A stretch of DNA of 64,000 bases, from the NCBI RefSeq assembly GCF_000620045.1, contig NZ_JHVH01000021.1, forward strand, positions 1 to 64,000. Direction: 5' to 3'. Position 1 is the stretch's first letter; each line of letters starts with the position of its first letter. Positions 31,267 through 40,864 of the stretch are shown here, one piece after another. The stretch comes from Halomonas halodenitrificans DSM 735. GTDB taxonomy: Bacteria > Pseudomonadota > Gammaproteobacteria > Pseudomonadales > Halomonadaceae. A program made the translations under genes and the position numbers. A model generated the notes under the pieces. The model did not search any database. It saw only the letters and a list, made by a program, of their open reading frames with translations, and was not told the DNA's origin.

Positions 31267-31639
31267 CGTTGGCCTCCTCGATCTCCCAGAAGCGTTTCAA
31301 CAAGGCATCACCGTCCTCGACGAAGGTGTGGATCTCATGGCCGCTATAGGTAGCCATCTGAATCACCGCGAGGGCTGCCTCCTGCAGGTCCACATCGAGC
31401 CCACGCAGGCGTTGCATCTCGAAGGGCCAGCGGTAGCCGTTGTAGAGTCCGAGGAGGAGGCGTCGCAGGTGATGAGACTGGCCACTATGGCCCTGGGCCG
31501 CATGGATCAAGTGCTCAAGAGCGGCAAGGCCTTGCTGCTCGGCCTCAAGCTGACGCAGACGGGTCTCATTCATGACCTGAGCCAGTGCCTGTGAAAGACG
31601 GGAGCGATGCTCGGGTGTACGCACGCGATACTGGCTCAT
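31259..31639 (-). CDS. DUF7673-like ICE protein
   Basis: This 126-residue helical protein includes LEHLIHAAQGHSGQSHHLRRLLLGLYNGYRWPFEMQRLRGLDVDLQEAALAVIQMATYSGHEIHTF, which resembles DUF7673, a small family found in ICEs near dnaB-like genes. Function is unknown. The ATG at 31639 has GGAGG 7 bases before it and overlaps the helicase stop (ATGA), so it is coupled to the helicase gene. Confidence 0.7.
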   Translation of the reverse strand: MSQYRVRTPEHRSRLSQALAQVMNETRLRQLEAEQQGLAALEHLIHAAQGHSGQSHHLRRLLLGLYNGYRWPFEMQRLRGLDVDLQEAALAVIQMATYSGHEIHTFVEDGDALLKRFWEIEEANDE

Positions 31640-33039
31640 GAGGCTACCTCCTGATGCTGCCAGGCTAACGGCTTGAAGCACGCCGACTCCCCTTGGAACG
31701 TCAGGTGAACGGTTCCAGTAGGCCCGTTGCGCTGCTTACCCAGAATCAGCTCGGCCAGGCCGTGACTCTCCTCGTTGTCGGGGTGATAGACCTCGTCGCG
31801 GTATATGAAAGCGATGACATCGGCGTCCTGCTCCAGCGCACCGCTGTCACGCAGGTCGGCCATGCAGGGACGCTTGTTGGGGCGGGTTTCCAGGGAGCGG
31901 TTGAGCTGCGACAAGGCAATCACCGGGGCGCGCAGCTCCTTGGCGGTCTCCTTGAGAATGCGACTTATCTTGCCCACCTCGAGAGTGCGGTTTTCGCTGC
32001 CCGGCTCCTGAAGCAGTTGCAGGTAGTCCACCAGGATCATGGAGGGCCGCCCGAAGCGCCTCGTCATGCGGCGAGCACGAGCCTTCAGGCTGGAGGCGGT
32101 GATCCCGGAGGCATCATCGATCAGCAGCTTCCCGTCCAGCTGAATGAGCCGACTGACCGCAGCGGTTACCTTGGGCCAGTCCTCGTCTACCATCTTTCCG
32201 GTACGCAGCTTCTGCAAGGAGACATCCCCGAGGCTGGCGATCAGCCGCAGCATCAGCTGCGATTCGGGCATCTCCAGAGAGAAGATAAAGACCGGACCTG
32301 CTACCTGCTCTGCCGTCAGCGCATACTCCGCGAAGCCGAGCCCCATGGCGGTCTTGCCCATGGAGGGGCGGCCGGCCAGGATGATGAGGTCTCCGGGCTG
32401 CCAGCCCGCTGTCATGGCATCCAGCTCACCAAGTCCGCTCGGAAGGCCCGTCACTCCACCCTGGGCATTGAAGGCCTGGTCGATGACGTTGATGGCCTCC
32501 CCCAGCATCTCCTTCATGGAGCTCAGCCGCTCATGACGCGCCTCCGTCAATGCGAAGAGCTTCTGCTCCGCTTCCTCGATCAGCTCGGCGGCCGAGCGGC
32601 CTTGGGCACTAAGAGCCTTCTGGTTAAGCGTGAAGCAGGTGTGAACCAGCTGACGCAGTGCATGGCGGTCACGCACGATCTCGGCATAGGTCGTTACATT
32701 GGCCGCGCTGGGCGTATTGCGGGCCAGCTCTGCCAGAAAGGCGAGCCCTCCCACCTGCTCCAGCTGCTGTGTCTCCTCCAGTGCTTCGGAGACGGTCACC
32801 ACATCCATGGGCTGGTCCCGCTCGGCCAACGTCTTGATTGCCTGAAACACCAGACGATGGGCCTGCTGATAGAACATCGCCGGCGCCAGGCGGTCGGCGA
32901 TTTCATCCCACATGACGTTATCCAGCAGCAGGCCGCCCAGCACTGACTGTTCGGCTTCCAGGCTGTGGGGAGGCAGATAGCGGGCTTCGGGTCGCTCTTC
33001 GGCTATCCGAAGGTCGACCAGGTTCTCAATGGCACTCAT
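31636..33039 (-). CDS. DnaB-type replicative helicase of the ICE
   Basis: This 467-residue protein matches DnaB. The N-terminal domain begins RYLPPHSLEAEQSVLGGLLLDN. The C-terminal RecA-like domain has Walker A GRPSMGKT at about residue 225, FSLEMPESQLMLRLIASL, and Walker B ILVDYLQLL near 338. The chromosomal dnaB gene is not in the window, so this is a second, ICE-borne copy probably serving ICE replication. It overlaps parA by 14 bp. Confidence 0.93.
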   Translation of the reverse strand: MSAIENLVDLRIAEERPEARYLPPHSLEAEQSVLGGLLLDNVMWDEIADRLAPAMFYQQAHRLVFQAIKTLAERDQPMDVVTVSEALEETQQLEQVGGLAFLAELARNTPSAANVTTYAEIVRDRHALRQLVHTCFTLNQKALSAQGRSAAELIEEAEQKLFALTEARHERLSSMKEMLGEAINVIDQAFNAQGGVTGLPSGLGELDAMTAGWQPGDLIILAGRPSMGKTAMGLGFAEYALTAEQVAGPVFIFSLEMPESQLMLRLIASLGDVSLQKLRTGKMVDEDWPKVTAAVSRLIQLDGKLLIDDASGITASSLKARARRMTRRFGRPSMILVDYLQLLQEPGSENRTLEVGKISRILKETAKELRAPVIALSQLNRSLETRPNKRPCMADLRDSGALEQDADVIAFIYRDEVYHPDNEESHGLAELILGKQRNGPTGTVHLTFQGESACFKPLAWQHQEVAS

Positions 33040-33892
33040 CGTGGCACCCCCCCAGCATGGTGGTGGTACTGACCATGGCGTCGATCAGCCGCTGCCAGTC
33101 GGCGTTGAGCTCACAGGCCATCAGCTTGACCTGATCGGCAGCGGCGGGCGACTTGCGGCCGGCAGGCTTGCGCGGTTCGAACTGGTGAGCCGGCAGACCA
33201 GCACTGGCCGCCTGTCGGAAGGCGACTCCTGCGCGGATAGTGCTCTGCATGACGGTGACGCCCTGATCGCCGGCGGCGAACATCTCCGCCAGCGTCTGGT
33301 GGATGCCCCGCGCATCGGCGGTTTCATCCAGGCGGTTCACAAGCACGGAAACGGGGGGAACAGAAAGGTGGGTGAACTGGCTGAGCGCCTCGAGATCGCG
33401 TAGCAGACCAACGGTGCCGCGCACGAACTCACGGGCGGAAAGCAGCTCGGGGGTGATGGGAGAGAGGGCATGATCGGAGGCCAGGACCGCCATCTCAAGG
33501 GTGATCGAACGTGCCCCCTGGGTGTCGATCAATATGAGGTCATAGTCCGACATGCTGGAGAGCAGCTGGGCGAGTCGGAAGCGCCCATCCGGGGCGTTGA
33601 GCAGCAATTGGGGGAGCTGACCGGCATGATCGTTGGAGATCACCACATCCAGGTTGGGATGGGCCGTCTGCGATATGACGCGGTCAGGAGCCGTATCGCT
33701 GAGTGCGATCAGCTCGTAGGTGCCGCCAGGGGCTTCGGTACGAAGGGGATAGTAGCTGGAGAGCGTGGGTTGGCTGTCCAGGTCGATGAACAGGACCTTG
33801 AGGCCCGCATCAGCCAACAGGCCACCCAGGTTGGCGGTGACAGTGGTTTTACCCACGCCACCCTTGGTCGAAACAACGGATACAACGCGCAT
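33026..33892 (-). CDS. parA: ParA-family ATPase
   Basis: This 288-residue protein has the deviant Walker A KGGVGKTTV (residues 10-18), FIDLDSQPTL (about 38), and LILIDTQGA (about 120), as in ParA/Soj. It probably partitions or stabilises the excised or replicating ICE; in PAPI-1 the equivalent soj is needed for maintenance. The protein is the outermost ICE gene at this end. A GAGGT ribosome site precedes the ATG. Confidence 0.92.
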   Translation of the reverse strand: MRVVSVVSTKGGVGKTTVTANLGGLLADAGLKVLFIDLDSQPTLSSYYPLRTEAPGGTYELIALSDTAPDRVISQTAHPNLDVVISNDHAGQLPQLLLNAPDGRFRLAQLLSSMSDYDLILIDTQGARSITLEMAVLASDHALSPITPELLSAREFVRGTVGLLRDLEALSQFTHLSVPPVSVLVNRLDETADARGIHQTLAEMFAAGDQGVTVMQSTIRAGVAFRQAASAGLPAHQFEPRKPAGRKSPAAADQVKLMACELNADWQRLIDAMVSTTTMLGGCHDECH

Positions 33893-34029
33893 AACCTCAC
33901 CTCGGTTCCAGATGGAAACAAGTGTGAGGCTGATGATCTGTCTCTATTTCACGAAGCTGCCGGCGCTAAGCCACCCTGACAGAGCTTCCTTATCGTGCTG
34001 CCAAGCCGATGATTTTCAAGGCTTTCAAA
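33893..34029. promoter_or_regulatory. Upstream region of parA and right-end ICE junction zone
   Basis: These 137 bases contain TTCCA(GA)TGGAA at 33906-33917, an inverted repeat sharing the TTCCA/TGGAA half-sites of the ICE palindrome but with one extra central base. No gene is seen. The promoter of parA and of the long maintenance operon, and the ICE-chromosome junction, should both lie here or in the tRNA 3' end. Confidence 0.4.
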
Positions 34030-34105
<76 letters not shown>

Positions 34106-34200
34106 AATAGCCGCACTGAAGGCGACATGGAGGACCACTCCTCCCTGGCGAGAAAAACCGTGAACTCGTGTTCACGGTCTTCCTGAAACAGGGTTGGCGA

Positions 34201-34275
34201 TGGCTGGGGTACCAGGACTCGAACCTGGGAATGCCGATACCAAAAACCGGTGCCTTACCACTTGGCTATACCCCA
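34201..34275 (-). tRNA. tRNA-Gln (UUG)
   Basis: The minus strand gives a 75-nt tRNA with acceptor TGGGGTA/TACCCCA, a D-loop AAGTGGTAAGG, anticodon loop TTTTGGT (anticodon TTG), the GGTTCGAGTCC T-arm, and an encoded CCA end. It lies between the tRNA-Phe and tRNA-Thr genes. Confidence 0.97.
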
Positions 34276-34281
34276 GCAGCT

Positions 34282-34357
34282 TGGTGGCCAGAGAGGGAAT
34301 CGAACCCCCGACACGGGGATTTTCAATCCCCTGCTCTACCGACTGAGCTATCTGGCC
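34282..34357 (-). tRNA. tRNA-Phe (GAA)
   Basis: The minus strand gives a 76-nt tRNA with acceptor GGCCAGA/TCTGGCC, D-loop AGTCGGTAGA, anticodon loop TTGAAAA (anticodon GAA), GGTTCGATTCC T-arm and encoded CCA. It is first in the cluster and is only 6 bp from tRNA-Gln, so the genes are co-transcribed. Confidence 0.97.
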
Positions 34358-34417
34358 CCTTGCCAACGGTGCGTATTAAACCCCAATCGGCTGTTTCCGT
34401 CAACCCCTTTCTTTTCA

Positions 34418-34690
34418 TCAAGATGAGGGCGGGACGTAGCCCTCGGCCTGGTCGGTCTCCCGGTTGTCGAGGAAGCGCTCCATCTGCTCCATCAGATACT
34501 CTCGAGTGGCGGGCTCGAGCATATTGAGGTGCTTCTCATTGATCAGGCGAGTCTGCAGGGCCTGCCACTCCTCCCAAGCCCGGCGCGAGACGCTGGCCTG
34601 AATCTCCTGGCCCTTCTTTCCGGGCAGGGGCGGGAACGGCAGGGCCTCGAGCTCCTGCTGATACTTGCGGCAGAATACGGTCTGACTCAT
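34418..34690 (-). CDS. yggX: YggX-family Fe-S repair/iron trafficking protein
   Basis: This 90-residue protein starts MSQTVFCRKYQQELEALPFPP, with the conserved Cys7 of YggX, then ISRRAWEEW-type VSRRAWEEWQALQTRLINEKHLNML. Family members protect iron-sulfur enzymes from oxidants. It follows mutY closely and has a strong AAGGAG ribosome site; MutY itself is a 4Fe-4S enzyme, and the mutY-yggX pairing is widespread in gammaproteobacteria. Confidence 0.95.
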   Translation of the reverse strand: MSQTVFCRKYQQELEALPFPPLPGKKGQEIQASVSRRAWEEWQALQTRLINEKHLNMLEPATREYLMEQMERFLDNRETDQAEGYVPPSS

Positions 34691-34716
34691 GAATGAACTC
34701 CTTGGCAGTTGAAGAC

Positions 34717-35829
34717 TCAGGGCCCCGGCGGGGTTGTCAGGGTGAAGGTCGCCAGCCCGGCCAGCAGCGCCTTCACCGGCGCCGCCAGGCCCACGGCATC
34801 GGGGTGATCGGGATCGTACCAGCGGCGCGTCTCACCTATCGAATCGAGGCGCTCGACCCTCGCCGGCTGGGGCGTGATCTCCAGGCGAAAGTGACTGAAG
34901 ACATGCGTGAAGGCGGCGCCGGGCGCATCGAGCCGGCTGCCCGGGGCATGGGTATCGAGCCAGGCCTCGAGTGACGGCGCATCATCGAACTGGGGCAGGC
35001 CCCAGAGCCCACCCCACAGGCCACTGGGCGGGCGTTTCTCCAGCAATACGCGGCCACGCGCATCCCGCAGCAGCAGCATGCGAGTCGTGCGTGTGGGCAG
35101 CACCTTCCTGGGCTTGGATTCCGGGAAGCGCCGCTCCTCGCCTCGCGCATGGGCCACGCAGACATCGTTGAAGGGGCAGCGGTCACACTCCGGAGTACCC
35201 CGCCGACACAGGGTCGCCCCGAGATCCATCATCGCCTGGGTGTAGTCGGCCAGGCGCTGGTCGGGAGTGTAGTGATCGGCCAGCGCCCATAGCCGGCGCT
35301 CCACCGCCGGGCGCCCCGGCCACCCCGCCACGGCATGCAGCCGGGTAAGGCTACGCTTGACGTTGCCATCGAGGATCACCGCTCGGCGCCCCCGGCTCTG
35401 GGCGATGATAGCCCCGGCGGTGGAGCGGCCGATTCCCGGCAAGGCCGACATTTCGTCGAGGCTATGGAGCGGAAACTCGCCGCCGTGGTCCTCGACCACC
35501 ACCCGTGCGGCCTTGTGGAGGTTGCGCCCCCGGGCGTAATAGCCGAGCCCGGTCCACAGGTGCAGCACCTCGTCCTGGTCCGCCGCCGCCAGGCACCCTA
35601 CATCGGGGAAGCGCGCCATGAAGCGCTCGAAGTAGGGAATGACGGTGGCGACCTGGGTCTGCTGCAGCATGATCTCCGAGACCCACACCCGATAGGGCGT
35701 GCGTCCATGCTGCCAGGGCAGGTCATGGCGTCCATACCGGTCGAACCAGTCGAGCAGGCGCCGCTGAAAGGTCGCGGGGTCGAGCACGGGTGCCGGCATC
35801 TGGCCCTCCCAAGCGTCGGTCCCGCTCAT
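34717..35829 (-). CDS. mutY: A/G-specific adenine DNA glycosylase
   Basis: This protein of about 370 residues removes adenine opposite 8-oxoguanine. It has the catalytic glutamate in MLQQTQV and HhH motif LPGIGRSTAGAI, then the aspartate in AVILDGNVKR. The iron-sulfur cluster ligands follow in CRRGTPECDRCPFNDVC, and a C-terminal NUDIX-like domain (SGLWGGLWGLPQF) recognises oxoguanine. The start may be 35829 (overlapping asmA) or an ATG at 35799 with a good ribosome site. Confidence 0.95.
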   Translation of the reverse strand: MSGTDAWEGQMPAPVLDPATFQRRLLDWFDRYGRHDLPWQHGRTPYRVWVSEIMLQQTQVATVIPYFERFMARFPDVGCLAAADQDEVLHLWTGLGYYARGRNLHKAARVVVEDHGGEFPLHSLDEMSALPGIGRSTAGAIIAQSRGRRAVILDGNVKRSLTRLHAVAGWPGRPAVERRLWALADHYTPDQRLADYTQAMMDLGATLCRRGTPECDRCPFNDVCVAHARGEERRFPESKPRKVLPTRTTRMLLLRDARGRVLLEKRPPSGLWGGLWGLPQFDDAPSLEAWLDTHAPGSRLDAPGAAFTHVFSHFRLEITPQPARVERLDSIGETRRWYDPDHPDAVGLAAPVKALLAGLATFTLTTPPGP

Positions 35830-38174
35830 TCAAAGAGGCCCTTCAGGGCATCACGAATCTGCCCACCGGTCTCTTCTCCGACGCTTTCCTCGAGCTTGTC
35901 GAGGGCGCCCTCCAGGCGCTGCTCCACTTCGTCACCGGCCCGGCTGCCTATTTCTTCGCGCAGAGCGTCACCGATGGCGGCCTGGAAGCCTTCGCGGTCG
36001 AAGCGGCACCACTCGGCGCTGTCACCGGCGAGACGTCCCTCGCAACGAACCGGCAGGGGCAGGCGCTCGAGATGCGGATTGACCTCACAGGCCGCATCGG
36101 CGGTATCCACCACCCGTGCCGCGGCACGCAGGTCGAAGCGCTCGCTGGTCAGGTCGAGGCTGCCCTCGCCACCGATGTCGATACCCGGCAGGGTAACGGC
36201 GATATCATCGCTTTCCACCACGCCGTCGCGCACCTTGAACGTTGCCTCGGCATGCTCGAAGCGGGTCTCCGGCGCCCATTCGCGCTGGATCTTCTCGCCC
36301 TGCAGGGTTGCCACAGCACTACAGAGCTCCCGGGAGACATTGACATCAAGGATGGCACCATCACTCAGGCGCGTGTCGAGGCGCCCGTTGAGGCCACGCT
36401 TCATTGCCGGCCAGGTGTTGCCCCGGGTCGTCAGCTCCCCCTCGACAAAGGCGCGGCCGCGCAGCGGTGCTGGCTCATTATCCTCGCCCAGCGCCTCGAG
36501 CAGGGTGTCGACATGCACGCGCTCCAGGCGTGGCGACAGCCGCCAGGCAACGGGGTCTCCCGTCAGGTCCAGCTCACCCGTAGCGGCCAGGCTGCCTCCG
36601 TAGAAGGAGGACTCCAGCGATGTCAGCCGCTGCCGGCCGTCGCTACCCTCGAGCCGCAAGGAGACATCCCGAAAATCCAGGCCGGCCAGCTGCAGGCGGC
36701 TCAGGGCCAGGTTGCCGTCCAGCGCCAGCTCACGCAGCCACTCAACGGGCAGCAGCCCCTCGTCCTGCTGGGCATAGGCCCCCCGGATGCCGGGCAACCC
36801 GAGGCCAGCGGCGCCCGAGGCCTCCGGCGAGGAGGCTGGCAGGTAGGCGTCCAGATTCAGGCTGTCGCCCTGCAGATCGACCTCCAGGCCATGACCATCG
36901 AGATCCGCCGCCATCTGTCCAGTGAAGGTGCTGTCGTCCAGCACCAGGGTCATGCCGGTAAGGTTCACCCGTTCGAGATCACCCTCCAGAGGAGTCGTCA
37001 GCGCCACGTCGGACAGCGCCTCGGCGTCGGCCATCGTCGGCAGGCTATCGAAGCGTTCGAGCCACGGTCGCAGCGAGAGCGGGGCCAGGCGTAACTGACC
37101 ATCATAGCGGGGGGCATCATAGAGGCCGGCCAGGTTGAGATTGCCCCTGAGACGGAGGCCGTCATCACCGCTCAGCGTCAGGTCGCGCAATTGGGCGCTG
37201 CCGGCGGCAAGGTCAGACTCCAGGGCAAATTCCATGACCAGGGAAAGCGGCTCCTCACCCAGCGCGGCATGCTCCAGTGTCGCCTTCAGCGTGCCGGGCT
37301 CCAGGCGCAGATGCTGATCCGTCATATCGACCACCAGGCGCTGGCCGTTCAGTTCCAGCTGCTGTGGGCTCTTCAGGCCCGCCAGCCGATTGCTGGTCAC
37401 CAGGGAAAGGTCCTCCAGGGCATAGCGGCGCTCGGCCAGGTCCATGGCGAGGCGTCCTTCCAGGGTGACGTCACTGGCCACTTGCGGCACGGTGTCACCG
37501 GCGCCCGCAGGCGTATCATGGCCAAGCAGCTGGAAGCTCGCCGAGAAGGGAAAGGGCTGTCGAGGATTGACGTTGCGCCCGGAAACGGAGAGCCCCTTGA
37601 GATGCAGCGAATGGCCGACGGCATGATCGGCGTAGCTGACCTCACCGTCCTTGACCTCCACGCTGGCGATATTGAACGCCACCGAGGGTCCGCTGTCACC
37701 GCCGGGCACCGGCGCCGCCGAGGCACCGACCGGCGCCGGCAACTTCTCGTCACCGGCGGCCAGCCGCTCTATCAGCGCCTCCCAGTTACCGCGACCACTC
37801 TCATCCCGGGACAGATTGAGACGCAGACCGTCCAGGGTCATGCCATCGATGGCCACCTCGCCACGCAGCAGCGACGTGAAGGCCAGGCTGACTTCGGCAC
37901 GCCGAAAGGCCATGAAGGGCACGTCATCGTCGACCGACTGCTCAGGTAGCCAGGCATCCGCCTTCTCCACGCCGACGCCCAGCCGCGGATAGAGCGACCA
38001 GGAGATCGGCCCTTCGAGGGCGAGGGTCAGCCCGGTCTGCTCCTGAACGACATTCTCCAGCTGGGGCTTGAGGTCTTCGGGGTCGAGGAAGGTGGTAACG
38101 TAAATCACGGCGCCCACGGCCAACACGGCGAGGATGCCGATGGCGGCCAGTAAAGTGCTCAGCAGACGCTTCAT
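35826..38174 (-). CDS. AsmA-family envelope protein
   Basis: This 782-residue protein has one N-terminal membrane helix (about residues 5-27), then the AsmA N-terminal domain (LKPQLENVVQEQTGLTLALEGPISWSLYPRLGVGV). A long beta-rich body ends in an AsmA-2 domain with LNGRLDTRLSDGAILDVNVSREL. AsmA-type proteins are bridge-like lipid-transfer proteins that influence outer-membrane lipids. The gene sits between panZ-like and mutY genes with overlaps at both ends, and has GGAGG before its ATG. Confidence 0.9.
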   Translation of the reverse strand: MKRLLSTLLAAIGILAVLAVGAVIYVTTFLDPEDLKPQLENVVQEQTGLTLALEGPISWSLYPRLGVGVEKADAWLPEQSVDDDVPFMAFRRAEVSLAFTSLLRGEVAIDGMTLDGLRLNLSRDESGRGNWEALIERLAAGDEKLPAPVGASAAPVPGGDSGPSVAFNIASVEVKDGEVSYADHAVGHSLHLKGLSVSGRNVNPRQPFPFSASFQLLGHDTPAGAGDTVPQVASDVTLEGRLAMDLAERRYALEDLSLVTSNRLAGLKSPQQLELNGQRLVVDMTDQHLRLEPGTLKATLEHAALGEEPLSLVMEFALESDLAAGSAQLRDLTLSGDDGLRLRGNLNLAGLYDAPRYDGQLRLAPLSLRPWLERFDSLPTMADAEALSDVALTTPLEGDLERVNLTGMTLVLDDSTFTGQMAADLDGHGLEVDLQGDSLNLDAYLPASSPEASGAAGLGLPGIRGAYAQQDEGLLPVEWLRELALDGNLALSRLQLAGLDFRDVSLRLEGSDGRQRLTSLESSFYGGSLAATGELDLTGDPVAWRLSPRLERVHVDTLLEALGEDNEPAPLRGRAFVEGELTTRGNTWPAMKRGLNGRLDTRLSDGAILDVNVSRELCSAVATLQGEKIQREWAPETRFEHAEATFKVRDGVVESDDIAVTLPGIDIGGEGSLDLTSERFDLRAAARVVDTADAACEVNPHLERLPLPVRCEGRLAGDSAEWCRFDREGFQAAIGDALREEIGSRAGDEVEQRLEGALDKLEESVGEETGGQIRDALKGLFE

Positions 38175-38632
38175 TGCGGCGCCTCCGGGGAATGGCCAGC
38201 CGGCAGGACGAGCTCATAGTGGTCACCGCTGCGGTCGAGGCGATAGCCGAGCCGCGCGAGCATCATCTGATCGGCCATCTGCAGCTGGGACGCCTCCGCG
38301 CGCAGCGGCCTGCCATCGGCACCCGCGGCCTCGGCGACCAGCGTCAACAGGCGTGAACCGACGCCCCGGCGGCGTGTCGGCTCGCGTACGCAGAAGTGCG
38401 ATAGCCACCAGGCGTCTCCATCGTCGCGCAAGGCCACGGCACCGATCAGGCGATCATTGAAGCGCGCGCAGAGAAATGTCCCTCCCGAGGCCAAATGCTC
38501 CTCGATGAAGACATCCGGGGGGAAGGGAAGACGCTCGGCGGGAGCATCGGCATAGATTCGGGCGAGGTCGGTTCGGGCCTGGGCGTCAGCGTCACAGGCG
38601 CTCCGGTCGACGGGGTACAGTGTCACCGGCAT
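38171..38632 (-). CDS. PanZ/PanM-like GNAT acetyltransferase-fold protein
   Basis: This 153-residue GNAT protein has the acetyl-CoA site VREPTRRRGVGSRLL (about residues 85-99) and FLCARFNDRLIGAVAL, similar to E. coli PanZ (PanM). PanZ is an acetyl-CoA sensor that activates and inhibits the aspartate decarboxylase PanD for pantothenate synthesis. Here the N-terminal extension is longer than in E. coli PanZ, so the role is likely but not certain. It diverges from hisB. Confidence 0.75.
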   Translation of the reverse strand: MPVTLYPVDRSACDADAQARTDLARIYADAPAERLPFPPDVFIEEHLASGGTFLCARFNDRLIGAVALRDDGDAWWLSHFCVREPTRRRGVGSRLLTLVAEAAGADGRPLRAEASQLQMADQMMLARLGYRLDRSGDHYELVLPAGHSPEAPQ

Positions 38633-38820
38633 AGATGGATCTCCTGGGCCGGGGCGGCGTGAGTCGCCGCCGCGCGATGGGGCATTGTAGCGGATGGGGT
38701 CGGCGATTCTCTATAATGGCAGTTTTCCGGTCGCAGGCGCGCCCTGCTACCGCCCCGTTTCTGCGGGCCGCCACTACCGGCCGCCCGCCTCGAATGCGCC
38801 CAGGCGCTGGAGTTGCCTCA
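38633..38820 (+). promoter_or_regulatory. Divergent promoter region between panZ-like and hisB
   Basis: These 188 bases lie between two gene starts. They include GGCGATTCTCTATAATGGCAG at about 38702-38721, where TATAAT at 38711-38716 is a strong -10 candidate for hisB. A TTG-containing -35 about 17 bases upstream (GCATTGTAGCG, 38685-38695) is only a partial match. Confidence 0.5.
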
Positions 38821-39414
38821 ATGTCCGAGCGTATCGCCACGGTCAGCCGTGACACCCAGGAAACCCGCATCAGTGTCAGCGTCAATCTCGACGGAAGCGG
38901 CAAGTTGACCTGCGAGACCGGCGTCCCCTTCCTCGACCATATGCTCGACCAGGTGGCCCGCCATGGCCTGATCGACCTCGACATCAAGGCCGAGGGCGAT
39001 CTGCATATCGATGACCATCACACCGTCGAGGACCTCGGCATCACCCTCGGCCAGGCCTTCGCCCGGGCCATTGGCGACAAGCGTGGCATCCGTCGCTACG
39101 GCCACGCCTATGTGCCGCTCGACGAGGCCCTCTCCCGGGTGGTGGTCGACTTCTCCGGCCGCGCCGGCCTGTTCATGGACGTGGCGTTCACCCGCGCCGC
39201 CGTGGGCAGCCTGGATACCCAGCTGTTCTGGGAGTTCTTCCAGGGCTTCGTCAACCATGCCATGGTCACCCTGCACATCGACAACCTGAAGGGCTTCAAC
39301 GCCCACCACCAGGCGGAGACCATCTTCAAGGCCTTCGGCCGGGCCCTGCGCATGGCCCTGGAGACCGACCCCCGCATGGCCGGCCAGATGCCCTCCACCA
39401 AGGGCAGCCTGTGA
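38821..39414 (+). CDS. hisB: Imidazoleglycerol-phosphate dehydratase
   Basis: This 197-residue single-domain enzyme performs the sixth step of histidine synthesis. It shows the family's paired histidine motifs: FLDHML with DDHHTVED (about residues 63-70) and a second set FVNHAM and FNAHHQAET (about 160-168) that bind manganese. The ATG at 38821 has GGAG 8 bases upstream. It is the first of hisB-hisH-hisA-hisF. It is not fused to a phosphatase, unlike enterobacterial HisB. Confidence 0.97.
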   Translation: MSERIATVSRDTQETRISVSVNLDGSGKLTCETGVPFLDHMLDQVARHGLIDLDIKAEGDLHIDDHHTVEDLGITLGQAFARAIGDKRGIRRYGHAYVPLDEALSRVVVDFSGRAGLFMDVAFTRAAVGSLDTQLFWEFFQGFVNHAMVTLHIDNLKGFNAHHQAETIFKAFGRALRMALETDPRMAGQMPSTKGSL

Positions 39415-39445
39415 ACCTGCTAGACGACCCCACGAGGAGCGCCCC

Positions 39446-40087
39446 ATGACCATTGCCGTCATCGATTACGGAATGGGCAACCTGCATTCCGTCGCCAAGG
39501 CACTGGAGCACGTCACCCACGAGAACGTGGTGATCACCCGCGATCCGCGTCGCATCCTCGGCGCCACCCGCCTGGTACTACCGGGCCAGGGGGCCATTCG
39601 CGACTGCATCGGTGAGCTGGAAAAGACCGAGCTGCGTGGCCTGGTGGAGGAGCTCCTCACCAGCCAGGAAAAGCCGCTGCTGGGCATCTGCGTGGGCCAG
39701 CAGATGCTCCTCGATCACAGCGAAGAGAACGGCGGCATCGACTGTCTGGGCTTCCTCGGCGGCGAGGTAAGGCGCTTCCCCACCGATATGCGTGATGACC
39801 TGGGGCAGCGCCTCAAGGTCCCCCACATGGGCTGGAATCTGGTGCACCAGCAGCGCGAGCATCCGCTCTGGGAGGGCATCGACCAGGACGAGCACTTCTA
39901 CTTCGTGCACGGCTACTATGTCACGGCCAGCGATGAGGCCACGGTGTTCGGCACCATCGACTACGGCCGAACCCAGGCCCATGTGGCCATCGGCCGCGAT
40001 GCCACCTTCGCCGTGCAGTTCCACCCCGAGAAGAGCTCCCGGGCCGGCCTCAGGCTGCTCGAGAACTTTATTAACTGGGCGCCCTGA
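39446..40087 (+). CDS. hisH: Imidazole glycerol phosphate synthase, glutamine amidotransferase subunit
   Basis: This 213-residue class I glutaminase has the nucleophile cysteine in GICVGQQML (about residue 84) and the catalytic histidine/glutamate in FHPEKS near residue 195. It supplies ammonia to HisF. The start has GGAG 6 bases upstream. It lies 31 bp after hisB. Confidence 0.97.
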   Translation: MTIAVIDYGMGNLHSVAKALEHVTHENVVITRDPRRILGATRLVLPGQGAIRDCIGELEKTELRGLVEELLTSQEKPLLGICVGQQMLLDHSEENGGIDCLGFLGGEVRRFPTDMRDDLGQRLKVPHMGWNLVHQQREHPLWEGIDQDEHFYFVHGYYVTASDEATVFGTIDYGRTQAHVAIGRDATFAVQFHPEKSSRAGLRLLENFINWAP

Positions 40088-40115
40088 ACCGCGCCGGGAT
40101 CAACAGGACACTGAC

Positions 40116-40862
40116 ATGCTGGTAATTCCCGCTATCGACCTCAAGGACGGCCAGTGCGTACGCCTCAAGCAGGGCCGCATGGACGACTCCACCACCTATG
40201 GTGACGACCCGGTGGCCATGGCCGAGCGCTGGGTCGCCGCCGGCGCCCGGCGCCTGCACCTGGTGGATCTCAACGGCGCCTTCGAGGGCAAGCCGGTCAA
40301 TGGCGATGCCGTCACCGCCATCGCCCGACGCTACCCAGAGCTGCCGATCCAGATCGGCGGCGGCATCCGCTCCGCCGAGACCATCGAGCACTATCTCGCC
40401 GCCGGGGTCAGCCATGTGATCATCGGCACCAAGGCGGTCAAGGAACCCGACTTCGTCGGCGAGATGTGCCGCGCCTTCCCCGGCCATGTGATCGTCGGCC
40501 TGGACGCCCATGACGGCTACGTGGCCACCGACGGCTGGGCCGAGGTCTCCGAGGTGAAGGCCGTCGACCTGGCGAAGCGCTTCGCCGACGACGGGGTCTC
40601 GAGCATCGTCTACACCGATATCGCTCGAGACGGCATGCTGAATGGCGTCAACGTCGAGGCCACCGCGGCACTCGCCCGGGATGGCGGCCTGCCGGTGATC
40701 GCCTCGGGCGGGGTCACCAACCTCGACGACCTGCGCGCCCTGGTGGCCGCCCAGGAGCCGGGCATTCTCGGCGCCATCACCGGGCGCGCCATCTACGAGA
40801 ACACCCTGGACCTGGCCGAAGGCCAGCGACTGTGCGATGAACTCGCCGCCAACGGGAGCTGA
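40116..40862 (+). CDS. hisA: ProFAR isomerase
   Basis: This 248-residue TIM-barrel enzyme has the N-terminal [17 protein letters not shown] motif with the catalytic aspartate (residue 8) and the second aspartate in [11 protein letters not shown] (about 170). It converts ProFAR to PRFAR in histidine synthesis. GGxxS-type ASGGVTNL and phosphate-binding loops are in place. It lies between hisH and hisF. Confidence 0.97.
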   Translation: MLVIPAIDLKDGQCVRLKQGRMDDSTTYGDDPVAMAERWVAAGARRLHLVDLNGAFEGKPVNGDAVTAIARRYPELPIQIGGGIRSAETIEHYLAAGVSHVIIGTKAVKEPDFVGEMCRAFPGHVIVGLDAHDGYVATDGWAEVSEVKAVDLAKRFADDGVSSIVYTDIARDGMLNGVNVEATAALARDGGLPVIASGGVTNLDDLRALVAAQEPGILGAITGRAIYENTLDLAEGQRLCDELAANGS

Positions 40863-40864
40863 AC

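Noticed and set aside
33904-33919. Seventh copy of the ICE palindrome upstream of parA
   Set aside because: It shares only the TTCCA/TGGAA half-sites and has one extra central base, so it may be a chance match.
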